Of a stretch of DNA of 64,000 nt, positions 1 to 12,291 are shown in pieces. The translations under genes were made by a program, and so were the position numbers. The stretch is taken from contig JAEMWC010000460.1 in the NCBI GenBank assembly GCA_016490735.1, forward strand, positions 420,001 to 484,000, in the 5' to 3' direction. Origin of the DNA: Pachyseris speciosa. Its lineage: Eukaryota > Cnidaria > Anthozoa > Scleractinia > Pachyseridae. The stretch's first letter is position 1. The number at the start of each line of letters is the position of its first letter. Below the pieces are notes generated by a model. It searched no databases. It saw only the letters and a program-made list of their open reading frames with translations, and had not been told where the DNA came from.

Positions 1-612
1 GGCCATGTATAGCTGTGTATAGCCCTGTATAGCCCTGTATATACTTGTATAGCCCTGTCTAGCTGTGTATAGTTTGTATAGCCTTGCATAGCTGTGTATA
101 GGCCCGTATAGCCTTGTATGGCCCTGTATAGCTGTGTATAGTGGTGTATAGCCCTGCATAGCTTTGTATAGTAGTGTATAGCTCTGCATAGCTGTGTATA
201 GTTTGTATAGCCTTGCATAGCTGTGTATAGGCCTGTATAGCCTTGTATGGCCCTGTATAGCTGTGTATAGCCCTGCATAGCTGTGTATAGTAGTGTATAG
301 CCCTGCATAGCTGTGTATAGGCCTGTATAGCCTTGTATAGCCCTGCATAGCTGTGTATAGTAGTGTATAGCCCTGCATAGCTGTGTATAGGCCTGTATAG
401 CCTTTTATGGCCCTGTATAGCTGTGTATAGTGGTGTATAGCCCTGCATAGCTGTGTATAGTAGTGTATAGCCCTGCATAGCTGTGTATAGTGGTGTATAG
501 CCCTGTAAGCTGTTGCTGTGTATAGTAGTGTATTGTGCTGCATAGCTGTGTATAGTGGTGTATAGCCCTGTAAAACAGTGTATAGTCCTGTATATCGTTG
601 TATATATGGTAT
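1..612. repeat. 10-bp minisatellite (NNNTGYATAG)n
   Basis: About 60 degenerate copies of a 10-base unit of the form NNNTGYATAG run from the window edge to about 612, mostly ctgtgtatag, ccctgcatag, tagtgtatag and gcctgtatag. Higher-order blocks of several units recur. A 225-codon open frame on the minus strand through it only reflects the lack of stops in the repeat. Confidence 0.93.
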
Positions 613-2224
613 CAATCCTTGTATAGCCTAAGGTAATGTTAATGTTGTAGTATACAAATACTACATATTTCAGGACAATATACGGTGGCTTACATGAAGA
701 ACCTACCCAAACCCACGCGGCAGAAGGTAAAATCACACTTTCGCATTGTTTACACTCGCCATGTGACGTTCAAGTCGAGTTGCGCATGCGTCATGGCCTC
801 ACGGCCTTCCTGGGAACTAGCTTTTTCAAATTCAACATGGCGGACTGAAGTGTTCGAGGGAAGTTGAAGGCGATCTTGCGATGGATTAATTGGGAAAACA
901 AGAGGTTCCCTGAAGAAACACATGGCTTATATAAGTACTCAGAGACGAGAGGAAACATTTTTGTGGGGTTTTATCAACTTAAGTGGTCCAAGTGAAAGAA
1001 AAACTACTGCAACAGTCAAATCCGAAAATGAGCAAAAATCACTTCACTTGTTGCTTCTTAACTTCACTGTCGCTTCATCAAACTTGCGTCTTTGGAAGCA
1101 AAACGGTGTATAGAGGAACTTTTCAAGGAGTTACCATTTACAACAGGATCAGCCAACAAACTGTGTAACTTTCTTGTGTGCCAGTGGAAGCAGTGGATGA
1201 ATTGTTTGCTGGAAGCGCTACAAATATTTAGTGAGTGTTTTATGTGAGTTGAACAAAAAGGTTACAGTGCAAATAAATGCTCAAATATCTACAAAACCAG
1301 TTTATTTCTTTTCCCTAAATTATTTTAAATGACCGTCCTCAACATTCTTTTATGACTTGGAATCTTTCAAACAGTGCAGTAAGTTATATTTATTTTTTTG
1401 TATCCCTAGTGGCTTGCCTAATTCTAGGTAACTTATCTACATTTGTATTTTTCTACCATCCTTGCCTGAAAGGGAAACAAACAATTTAGGCACCCTGTCA
1501 ACGTTTTATGAAGACATGGTTAAGTAGATCGAACAAATATCAGTCTGAACATATCAAGCATTATGTAGGCAACACATTGGAATGGAAACTTGGGGTTAAA
1601 TTCAGCCGTCAAATGCTTCTCCAGCAGGTGTTTACACACAAGGCATAATTATGTGCATGCTTTTACTGTTGGAAACTCTTTGCTCTCAGAATATTAGCAT
1701 TTACCTGATAGACACAAACGAGGAAAACACACCATGTAGAAAATAGTTGTTTACCATATTTAACATGGGAAGGCCAGTTTGTCGACTGTTGCAGTAAACA
1801 GCACGCATCAAACACCAAAATGAAAATTTCCTTGAGGTGCGCGTCTTCCATTTACACAAACATTACAAAGCAATCCAAGCTGAAAGGCCTGGAAATGGTA
1901 GAAATGAGCAAATGGAACTCACATTTCCGTTTAGGAATTTTTGACTACCTTTCAAGAAATTCCATTTTCCTCAGAAATTTTCAAAATAGGCTTTCCATTT
2001 ACATTCCAACCAAAATTTCCTGGTTTTTTTGCTAAATGGTAAACAACCAATATCTTCCTACTTACTAAATAATGATAAAAAATTGTGAAGAACTGCACGA
2101 GACCCCTCTCCCCAGTCTGTCCTCGTCTTTCCCACTTGCTGCAACATCTTTCCTTATTGCAATAACCTTTGCTGCTCGCCACAATCTGAACACCTGAAAC
2201 AGGCTCCCCCCTTAGTTAAAAGTC
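613..2224. other. no recognisable gene
   Basis: Mostly AT-rich single-copy-looking DNA. A stretch around 685-880 is richer in CpG and contains short open frames, but I recognise no protein and see no cyclophilin N-terminal exon of CWC27, although this is where an upstream exon could lie. Confidence 0.5.
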
Positions 2225-2530
2225 CAGCACATACTGACTTAAGCTGGTCAGGGCCAGCTGAGGCCAGTAAAAGCTTTCTTAACAAGTACACTGTAATATC
2301 GGCTGGCCAAGTAAAGGCAAGGCCGGCCCAGGCCAGCAGAATTCTCCATAAACCCAAGTTTGACTGGCCTGGGCCGGCCTTGGCCAGCCAAGGCCTGGCT
2401 GGGCCAGGGTGGGCCAAGCATTGTTTCATCCATTTACTGGACCAGGCTGGCCAGGGCAGGCCAGGGCCAGACCTGGCCAGCCAAGGGCGGCCTGGGCTGG
2501 CCCAGGCCGGCCCAGGCAGGACGTATTTTT
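2225..2530. repeat. GGCC/CCAGG-rich palindromic array
   Basis: An irregular tandem array built from ggccagg, ctggcc and gggcc words, GC-rich against AT-rich surroundings. Nearly every word is its own near reverse complement, so the array can fold on itself. Overlapping open frames on both strands are compositional. Confidence 0.8.
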
Positions 2531-2700
2531 GCACGGGCTGCCTGTTCAAATAACAGGATTATCTGAACTGAAACAGATGTTGAGTACACTCCCAACACGA
2601 TCTTACCAAAATTTTAAGACCCAGTGGTTTATGGGCTTCAGGTCTGGGATTTGAACCCATGACTTTCAACTGAGAAGTGACTGGTCCTCTTTAACTATTG

Positions 2701-3211
2701 TTTAAACAAGGACACTGCCTATAAAAGGGATAGCTCCTCCCCTCTTTGACACGCAATTTCTGCTTGAACGGCTTTATTCGATAGCTAGTTTTCACGTTAC
2801 GCCATCACCGCCACGTTGGAGGACGTAAACAATAGATCTCTCAGCTCCTTTTGTTCGTCCACCCGCATTTGCACGTTTCACCATTGTTACCTGTGTCTCC
2901 AGAGATTGGCTGCAAACCACCTATATTATCGGACCCAGTGAGCAAGAAGAAGGGAAGCCAGTAATATAGAAGAAGGATATATAATGGGAAGTGCCTCCAT
3001 CATTCTCAGTCGAAGTTACTCAATTCTGGTCACTAAAGTTGGAAAACCTGAAGTTTAACTTTCATTTTGTGCGAATGCAATAAATTTTGAATTTCTCGTA
3101 CCAACAAATTTGAATTTGGCACCACAGATGTTCGCGGGTCGACGTCTAGAATGAAATGACTGATGGCTCGCCCAGTCCAACATTCCTTATATAGGCAGTG
3201 TCCGTGTTTAA
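2701..3211. mobile_element. small TIR element (MITE-like)
   Basis: The left end (2701-2723, aaggacactgcctata core) reappears inverted at 3187-3211 (tataggcagtgtccg core), giving terminal inverted repeats of about 22 bp with one or two mismatches around roughly 510 bp. No open frame is recognisable inside. A non-autonomous DNA transposon is the likeliest reading. Confidence 0.6.
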
Positions 3212-3455
3212 CATGCTGAGTTATAGTACTTTGCTTACTTTGGGCAGCAGCCCTATGTGGGTATATAACTGGGCACGAGGAATGTGCTCAACATGCACCT
3301 GCAGTCCCACCACATTGAATAAAAGAGGGTAGCAAGGATTTAATTGGAAACACAGCTTAATTCAATCCACTTAGTATATACCCACTTTCTGTCCTAAACT
3401 CTCCAGTTTATTGTTTTCTGACTCTCTCATTTTATATTCTATCTTGTTTTTGAAG

Positions 3456-3599
3456 GATGAATTCCACCAGAGGCTCCGCTTTGTGCGAAGAGGTTTGGTT
3501 GCAATGGCCAATGCTGGTCCAAATGATAACCAGAGTCAGTTTTTTTTCACTCTTGGTGCCACACCAGAGCTGAATGGAAAACACACTATATTTGGAAAG
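3456..3599 (+). CDS. CWC27: CWC27 exon in window 1 (cyclophilin core)
   Basis: Phase-0 exon of 48 codons after a pyrimidine-rich ttgaag acceptor and before a gtatat donor. It carries [19 protein letters not shown] and KHTIFGK, the central strands of the cyclophilin fold. It opens with the DEFH sequence, which fixes the missing upstream exon(s) as the first ~84 codons. Confidence 0.95.
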
Positions 3600-6500
3600 G
3601 TATATCAACTATTGAGGGACCCTGCTGGGCAGACCTGACTTTTATATGGCAACATATTTGAGTCATTTTAAAAAAGCTGCATGATAAATAGAAAGTCACC
3701 ATAAGTCAGTTATGCCTGGTTCATTAGTTACATTCATATATGACCCCAAAACCTTGGAGTGGCAAAATGGTAAATGGTAAATTAACCACTATTTTTTTTT
3801 CTGGAAAGCCTGGGGCATTTGCAGTCATGCTAAAACAACTGACACAACTTGCCGAAAAGTTCAAGACCCGTGAAATTTGTCAATAAAATTAGCAAGACCC
3901 TTATATATATTTAGAAAGACTCTTCACCACCCCTAAATCATAGATTTGAGCTTGGGGGCCTAACTCTTTAGTAATAAAATCTTTTCTTGTCTCTATAAAA
4001 TAGGTCGCAGGTAACACAATCTATAACATGCTTAAGATGGAGGACTGTGAGGTTGGTGGAGATGACAGACCACTTTTCCCACCAAAAATCAAAAGTACAG
4101 AGGTAGGTTATTGTTTTTTTATCACCCTTCAGAGTAGCTGTGGTATTGAGGGGCAGATGTCCCTAGTTCCTCTTATTAATATATTTATTTAATAATAGAA
4201 ATTGAACCAACGCTCAACATAACTGAACCTGGCATTAGTGTTACTTAATTCACATTAGATCCATTGATCATTGTTTATTAACTAATGGGATGAATGCAGC
4301 AGGGGTATTTGGAGAATGCTAAATACTGCTCATGGTATTTAGAGTTTATACTCTTATATCTGTGCCATTTTGATTATTCAGTGAAGTTAGGGTTAAGCAT
4401 GTACACCTTATTTAATAGCAAAAATGCTGCCAATGGACTGAAGAGTAGTATAGTGGCAAAAATTGGCTAGGTGAAATTGGAGTAAGAGAGAGTGGAGCTT
4501 AAGGTTACTGTAAATCTTGGAGCACTGGGGGGGGGGGGGGGGGTATGGTGAAAGTTTTCAAATTTGATATAATTTTATTCACAGTATAAAAGCAGAAATA
4601 GTTTTAGTTATTTTCAGATTCTACGTCTCATTAGTTTTCCAGTGATGTATAATTTTCTATGGTTTTTCTAAAAATGAGACACACAGGAGCGACTTTCTGG
4701 AAGGTATACCCACAAAGGTTTTTAATTCTGACTCAATAATACAAGCACTCATAGAGTATAAGGAATGATTTTGAACTTGTTCATTAGTAGTCAGTCATGT
4801 TGCAATATTTTTCCTTGATTTTTCTTCTCAGGTGTTGTACAACCCCTTTGATGATATTATTCCAAGGCAGAAAAAGGAGGACATTAAAGCCAAACCAGAG
4901 GAAATGAAGAAAAAAGTGAAGGGAACAAAGTGAGTTTTATATCAGAGTAAATGTTTGCCGTCTAATGATCACTCTGTGGAGGTGATTTGAAGTCACTTCA
5001 TGCTTGATATCCTGTGATTAACTAGTGTCCCATCTAGGCAGGAGTGGTGATACTCCCATTCACTTCATATTGGGTATTCTGTAGTAGGCATCCATCAGTC
5101 TTGGAAGACTATGGTATTACGCATTGGGTGGCAAGTCTGGCACAGCATCTGGTGTGTCTGGACAGGCTGATGTGGGAGTAGCAGTCTCTTCCGAACTGTG
5201 CACAGGTGAAGTCTGCTGCTGGTCTGTCCACGTGGGGTAGGGCTTTCTTCCTCTGTCTCTTTGCTACTGACTGCTCAGCTAGTGTCTCTTCAAAGCTGTG
5301 AAGGCCTTTTTTAACAGTCTGCCTCCAGGTTGTTTGATCCACAGCCACATTTTCTCATGTGGTGAGATTGACATCCAAGGCCTTTAAATCTCTTTTGCAC
5401 ACATCCTTGAAGCATAATTGGGGTCTGCCTGTGGGATGTTTTCCTTGTACAAGTTCTCCATACAGGAGATCCTTGAGGATCCTGCCATTGTCCAATGCAC
5501 ACTACATGACCAAGCCAGTGCATGTGTCTCTTCTTCAGGAGTGTATACGTAGTGACAATACCAGTTCTCTCCAGGTCACTGCTGTTTGTGATTTTGTCCT
5601 GCCACATAATGTGCAGGATTTGTCGGAGACAGTGCATGTGAAATGCATTGAGCTTTCATTCCTGTCGAACACGAAGGGTCCAGGACTAACTGCTGTACAG
5701 CAGGGTGCTCATGACATAGGCTCTGTAGACCTGGATCTTGGTATGCTTGGTCAGCTTGTTATTGGTCCACACCCTCTTCATCAGCCTGGACATGGTGGTA
5801 GCTGCCTTGTCGATGCACTTGTTGAGCTATGAGTTGAGTAAGAGGGAGTTGGAGATCGTGAATCCTAGGTACACAAAGTCATGGACAACATCTAGTTTAT
5901 GCTGTGAGATACTGATGCTGGATGGTGTGTTCACTCCCTGGCCCATGACCTATGTCTTCTTCAGACTGATGGCGAGTTTGAAGTGTTGGCAAGCCTCACT
6001 GAATTGGGTCATGAGCTGTTGGAGGTCTGCAGCTGAATGAGCAGTGACTGCTGCATCATCCGCAAAGAGGACATCTTACAGGCATCCAACCTGAACCTTG
6101 GACTTTGCTCTTAGTCTAGAGGAACGGGAATGGTATTAATACTCCTGTTCACTTAATGTTGGGTATCCTGTGATGGACATCTAATCTAGAGGAACAGGAA
6201 TGGTATTAATACTCCTCTTCACTTAATGTTGGGTATCCTGTGATGGACATCTAATAGATTACTAAAGTCAGATGCTGTTGCAAAAACTAAAATTTGTAAA
6301 ATTATGGGATTTGTTCAGATATTCAGAAAGAACACGATGAAAAAGACCTACTTGCTAAAAATCAGCATTTTCTTACAGTTTGAGAGCGAGATATTAGCAC
6401 CATTATGCTCTGCTTACTCCATACAAATCCTTCTAAATTTGACTGAGTTCATAGCATTATGAAAGTAATGAACATAGCCAAATTTAGAACGATTTGTATG

Positions 6501-9492
6501 GAGTCAGCAGAGCATAACGGTACTAGTATCTCAGAGCCAATTTGCCTTGAGATGCTGATTTTTGGCAAGTTAGCATTTTTATCATGCTCTTTCTGAAAAT
6601 CTCAACAAATACGATAATTTCTAATATTTGTGACATCACACTTAAGCACTCTATGGGAATGGTACCAATACTCCAAGTCACTTCATGTCGGGTATCCTGT
6701 GATGGACATCCAATGGGAATGGTACCAATACTCCAAGTCACTACATGTTGGGTATTCTGTGATGGACATCTAACATGAATGGTACCAATATTCCCATTCA
6801 CTTCATGTTGGGTATCCTGTTATGGACATCTAATGGGAATGACCAGTACTAATACTCCAAGTCACTTCGTGTTGGGTATCCTGTGATGTACATCTGATGG
6901 GAGTGGTACTAATACTCCAAGTCACTTCATGTTAGCTATCCTGTACATGTGATTGACATCTAAATAGGAATGGTACTAATATACTCCCTGTCGGAGAAGG
7001 GAATAACAGACAGGCATCCTTTCCAGCTTGGGGGAGTGGGGGGGGGGGGGGGGGGAGAGTACCCATAGTCAGTAAAGTGTTGTTGGACTATATGGGATTA
7101 GCACTAAATAAATGGCAAAATTATTGTTATTATTATGCTATATTAAAGAATGCTAGATACCTGCCTGGCTACTTAAAATATTAATTTTCTGCTATTAATT
7201 TACATTTTTACCAAACATATGTTGCTGAGCATTTGAAATTATTGTCTTTTAACAGAAATTTCAGTTTGTTGTCATTTGGTGAGGAAGCTGAAGAAGATGA
7301 GTCAACAGTGGCTTCAGTGAGCAAGGTTGGATAGTAAAATAAGATTCAGGGTGTTGGTGTTGTGTGCAACACATCTTTATTTATATAACTACTGATTTCT
7401 TTATAGCAATATTGTTCCCCTAAAAATCATGGCATAGTGTTACTGAAGAGTTTTTCTTTTGCCCAAAATCTGCAACATTATGATCCAAGTTTTGAGGTCC
7501 TCTGTTGGATATATAGTTCTTGATCTGGTTGTGTTTGTTTTAAATGTCATTATATTAAGTTGATAATTTTTTTTATTTTTTTTTAATATTATGGACATAT
7601 TGATTAGTTTCAAGTATGAGAGAAAGCAAAACGACTCTTTTTCTTTTTATAACTTTTGTACGTATACCCCAGGGTTGGCATTAAGAGCTGGGGACCGGAG
7701 ATTTTCCCTGCCTTATATGTGTAGGAACCCCGGTTACTCTGACAGAAAAACAAACCACTGATGCCAGTAAGGAACAACAATCCCTGGCTACTTGTTTTTC
7801 TTTACCGCCTACTGAAAATGTTAGTGACAACCCTGATATATAAGTTCTCTTGGTTCCCACTCTATGCTCCTCCTTTCTCCACTGTTTTCCCTCTCTCCCC
7901 TCTCACCACACAAAATTATGCCTGAAAATTCCCTACCTGTCCTATAGAAGGGCTTTTTATAAGGACCCCCATTTTTGTACAAATTCCAATAATTTAATTT
8001 AACATTTTCAAACTGTCTTCATACCTCCTTATCATCTTTCCTTTTTTGAGCCTCTTGGATTCTTTGCTTATTCTAGAAATTCCCAGTGGCTTTTCTTGGG
8101 GGTGAGAGTGGGGATAGTTTTATTATTCTCTCATGGGGGAATGTTCTTTGTTACTAGACGATGAAGATGAAAAGCAGTCATGATGTGTTACAAGATCCAA
8201 AATTGAGCTCAAAGCCAGTTGTTGAGACTACAGCTACTGAGACAAAGGTAGGTCATCTCTTAGCTTTCCATTTATAATTATAAAGTCTGAAATAAATTAT
8301 CGTATTGCAAATGTCTGAATGTCTGAAGTGCCTATTTCTGTCATTTAATTATTAACTTATGAGTGTTTGTGATGAATATATACTGTTGCCTGCCAAATGA
8401 CCACACCTTTTATTATTATTATTTTAAAATATTGCAGCAGAGAATTGAAAGCACATGTATACCCAGCCCAAGTCCTTTCCACTCCTGTTGGCACGTAGCA
8501 TCAACAGTCTTGTGAGTGTTTGTCTCTGTAACCAACTGGTGCTTTTCCAGGGACTGATGATGAGCCCTGAATGCATCACTCAGCCCCCATCCAACCCATA
8601 GCTTTGTGGCTGGAAGGCTACAGTTTGGGTACATTCCTCACTCTTTGCAAGGCATGTGTGGAATATTTTATGCCCTCTTAAATTTTTGTGTGAAGGTGAA
8701 GGGGTTAAGGCCAACAGGTTAATATCACTGCTAAATGACACAATCCTCTGAACTGAGGGCCAGCTGATGCTGATCTTTACCAATTATTTTAAAACCGTGA
8801 TGTGTGGTCAAGCAGTCTGGGGTTTGAACTCAGCAGTTCAGGACTCTTATCTGCCTTCAAAACGTACACCATGCAGGCACAGTTGTGTTTGTAAGCATAT
8901 CAAAACATCCATGAATTTGAGTATTTTTTTTTACCATGCTTCTTGCCATACTGTTGATTTTAAGGAATTTAGGTAATTGTGTGAAAGCCCTCTTCAATGT
9001 TTTAATGTTTTACTGCATTTTATCTAAAGATAGACAACAGTAAGATCAAAATGTTCAATATAGGGTGAACAGATCAAGGTTAACTGTTTTTATTTTCCAA
9101 AGGTTATTATACACATGGATATCTAGATGCAGAAAAATTTATCCTTGATGTTAGTTTCGGGACTTATATAATGTTGTAGCTGGAAAGTATTATAATTAAT
9201 TAATTAATTAATAATTCATTTATTTGTAACAATATTTATAGCAGAGCTATGGCGACCCAAAGGGCCACCAAGTGGAGCCCCATGCTCATAGGAACCTGTG
9301 AACTGCTTTTCTCATGGTAATCATGGCTAGCGGCATTGCTCATGGGCACATATGACGGAGTTGCAAAATAATTAATAATATCCTAATAATAATAATAATA
9401 ATAATCAATACTTCCAACATGGCAGCCATACTTCAGCTGATCATCTAGTTTACACTGTCCATCTTTGATAGTGGACATGATTAGGCATCCAA

Positions 9493-9525
<33 letters not shown>

Positions 9526-12017
9526 ATCTACTGACCAGTAGTGTGTGACCATATTGCGGGCTCAAGGTTAGAGTTCATCGAGGTCAGCTTTTTTTTGTAG
9601 TTGTTCGCTGACCAGGTACTGACTTTTGGTTAGATCACAGGCTTATGCCAGGTGGTGGACACCCAAACCAAACCGAGGTTTAAGTTTTCGTGCCCTTTTT
9701 AGGGTTAGGGTTAGGGTTTATGCTGGCATAATTTCGAGCATAATACTATGGTGCGGGCATCGAGCATAATGCCGGCATAATAGTCATGTTTAGGAGCATA
9801 AAAGTTGATCAAAATTATCCTGCTAATAAAGACGTCAAAATGTGTTTAAAAAATGTCCTGTCAATTGTTAGCTTTGTGGGTGCTTTATGCTCTTATTTGG
9901 CTCTGTTGAGGGCCTGGCTACCTTACTTTATGCCTGGCTCCCCAGGCCTGTAAGTTTGAGAGTGAAAATCTTCCAGTTCGGAGTCACGTCCCTTGAACTC
10001 TCAGCCATAGCAGACTCAGGAAACCGTGGCAAATGCTTTAAGTCGATTACGAAGTCCGCAGCTTTCCGACCTAGTGCGTAGCCGTGTGGTTACGACAAAC
10101 AAAAGCAAGAACAAAGAAAGCCGAGGGCCAGGTAAAGCGATCGAAAAGCCATTAAAAGCTGTGAAGAATGTGTCAATCGAGGCAAGAATGAGAGAATATA
10201 AAAATGAGCCATTTTGCAAATCGAGTGGCAAACTGTTCAGCGAAGCCTGCAGAGAAGAGCTGGCATTAAAAGCCAGCATTATCAAGCATGACGGAGGGAA
10301 GGAGAGGCTGGCCCAGAGAAAGAAGACGGATATTTCAATAGTGGATGCCATGATCAAAAAGTACACCCTGTAGGGGAACTGATAAGCGACAATCAGCGTG
10401 TCAATAGGGTGAGAGTTCTGAAAACTTTCCTCAAGGCAGGTGTCCCACTCAATAAGATTGATGATTTTCGTGAGCTGCTAGACGAAGGAGGCTACCGCCT
10501 CACCTCATCACCCAGCATGCGGCAACTCATTCCTTTTGTGAAGCAGGAAGAGGAGGAACTGATAAAGAGTGAAATTTCAGGTGCCAAAGTAAGTGTCATA
10601 TTCGATGAGACAACAAGGCTTGGAGAAGCTTTATCTATTGTTGTGAGGTTTGTCTCAAATGACTGAGAGATCAAACAATGACTAGTGCACATGCGGCTAC
10701 AACTGACAGCAAAATCTCTGAAAGGAGATGAACTAGCACGTGAACTGATCACGATCCTGGCGCAGCAGTATAACATCCAGAGCAACAGCCTTTGTGCAGG
10801 AATGAGAGATGGAGCTTCTGTAAATGGGGCTGCCATGAGAACTGTCATGGTAGTTTTCCCCAAAGTGGTTGATGTCAGATGTTTTTCACACGTCGTAGAT
10901 GGCGCGGGTGACTACTTTACAACCGCTACCCTCCATCGCTTCCTTCAGCTGCGGAAATACCTCTTCGGCCACAGTCCAGCTAGCCGACTCGCTTGGAGGC
11001 AACGACCTGGTATTGCCATCAAGTCATACTCACAGACAAGATGGTGGAGCTGGTGGGAAGTTGCTCAGCAGAGAATGCAACAGTTCGCTGAGATTCAGCC
11101 TTTTGTGCAAGAGAGACTACAGCAAGTCGGTAACAGATCTGCTACACTGGGGCAGATGGAAGCAATACTGAGTAATGATGATCAAGCAAAGCACATGCTC
11201 CAGCTAGAATTGGCAGCAGTTGTCGATGCAGGGAAGCCATTGGTGGAGTCAACCTACAATCTTCAAGGGGACGGTGCATTGGGATGGTCATGCTACGAAC
11301 AACTTCAAGTTGTACGGCACGGCATCAACGCAGGTCACATGCCGAACCTCACAGCAGTGTCAAGCAAATCTCAGGTGGAAACCCTGTAATCGCACAATAT
11401 TGTTACCAGTACGGCCTTATAGCAGTACAGCCAGGCTGGAACTATTTCAACCATACAGTAATGGAAACCATGCATACACAAGTTGAGATCTTCAAGGCTG
11501 CACGGTTGTTCAGCCCACGTCAGATTTGCCAGTTGCGACCGGTGGCTAATGACATCAATGCTGTCGGTTACATCACCTTCGTAAATGACCCAGTCCGCAT
11601 ACAAGACCTCAAGAACGAGCTTCCAAGATACATGGCAAGGGCAGAAGGGCTAGCTGCATGCAGATGCAGATGCACTTGACTGGTGGAAAACCAATGAAGC
11701 AGATCTTCCCTCCTGGTCAGCTGCAGGCAAGCTTGTACTTTTGCTCCAGCCATCTTCTGCATTATGCGAGCGAGTGTTTTCGATCCTTAGGACAAGCTTT
11801 GGTCACCTGCAGGATATGCGCTCCATGATTATATCGAGTGTTCCCTGATGTTCCAGTTCAATAAGAGATAAACAAATAACGAAGCGTTTTCACTTGTCAA
11901 GGTATCAACCGAACGGAAGAGACTGCTGACATTTAGCTCTTGTTGCTCCGTATGAGAGCATTCTTATTTCAAAGACGTTTTTATTCTTAACAAGGACATT
12001 AAATAATATGTTAGCCC

Positions 12018-12048
<31 letters not shown>

Positions 12049-12257
12049 AAAATTCACCCAGCATCTTTGAGCATAATGCTATGATTTTAGGAGTGACGCT
12101 TAAAAGCATAATGCTCAAATTTTTAGCATAATTTATCGCCCTGAGCAAAGGAATTTTTCGTTGTTTTGCCCGCGCGAAAACGGGGCGTCACGGAAACGCT
12201 TGCTACGCAGGCTGTCCCGTAGCATCACTTGTGTTTTGGGCGACGAGGCAAATTTCA

Positions 12258-12291
<34 letters not shown>

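Larger units (their letters stand above)
3600..4831. other. CWC27: CWC27 introns 1-2 in window
   Basis: Intronic, AT-rich, with a 17-base G run at 4527-4543. I see no other gene. Confidence 0.6.

Noticed and set aside
59..736. 225-codon minus-strand open frame rich in Tyr-Thr
   Set aside because: It is the translation of the 10-bp minisatellite; no stop can arise in the repeat and the sequence has no domain features.
2154..2549. 131-codon minus and overlapping plus frames with GPAWP-like repeats
   Set aside because: Both strands of the GGCC array are open for compositional reasons.
2630..2710. tRNA/SINE-like B-box (ggtttgaacccat-type) on the minus strand
   Set aside because: No A-box or fold around it could be made.
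9702..9719. ttagggttagggttt, telomere-like
   Set aside because: Only about 2.5 units, at the edge of the hAT element; too short for an interstitial telomere.
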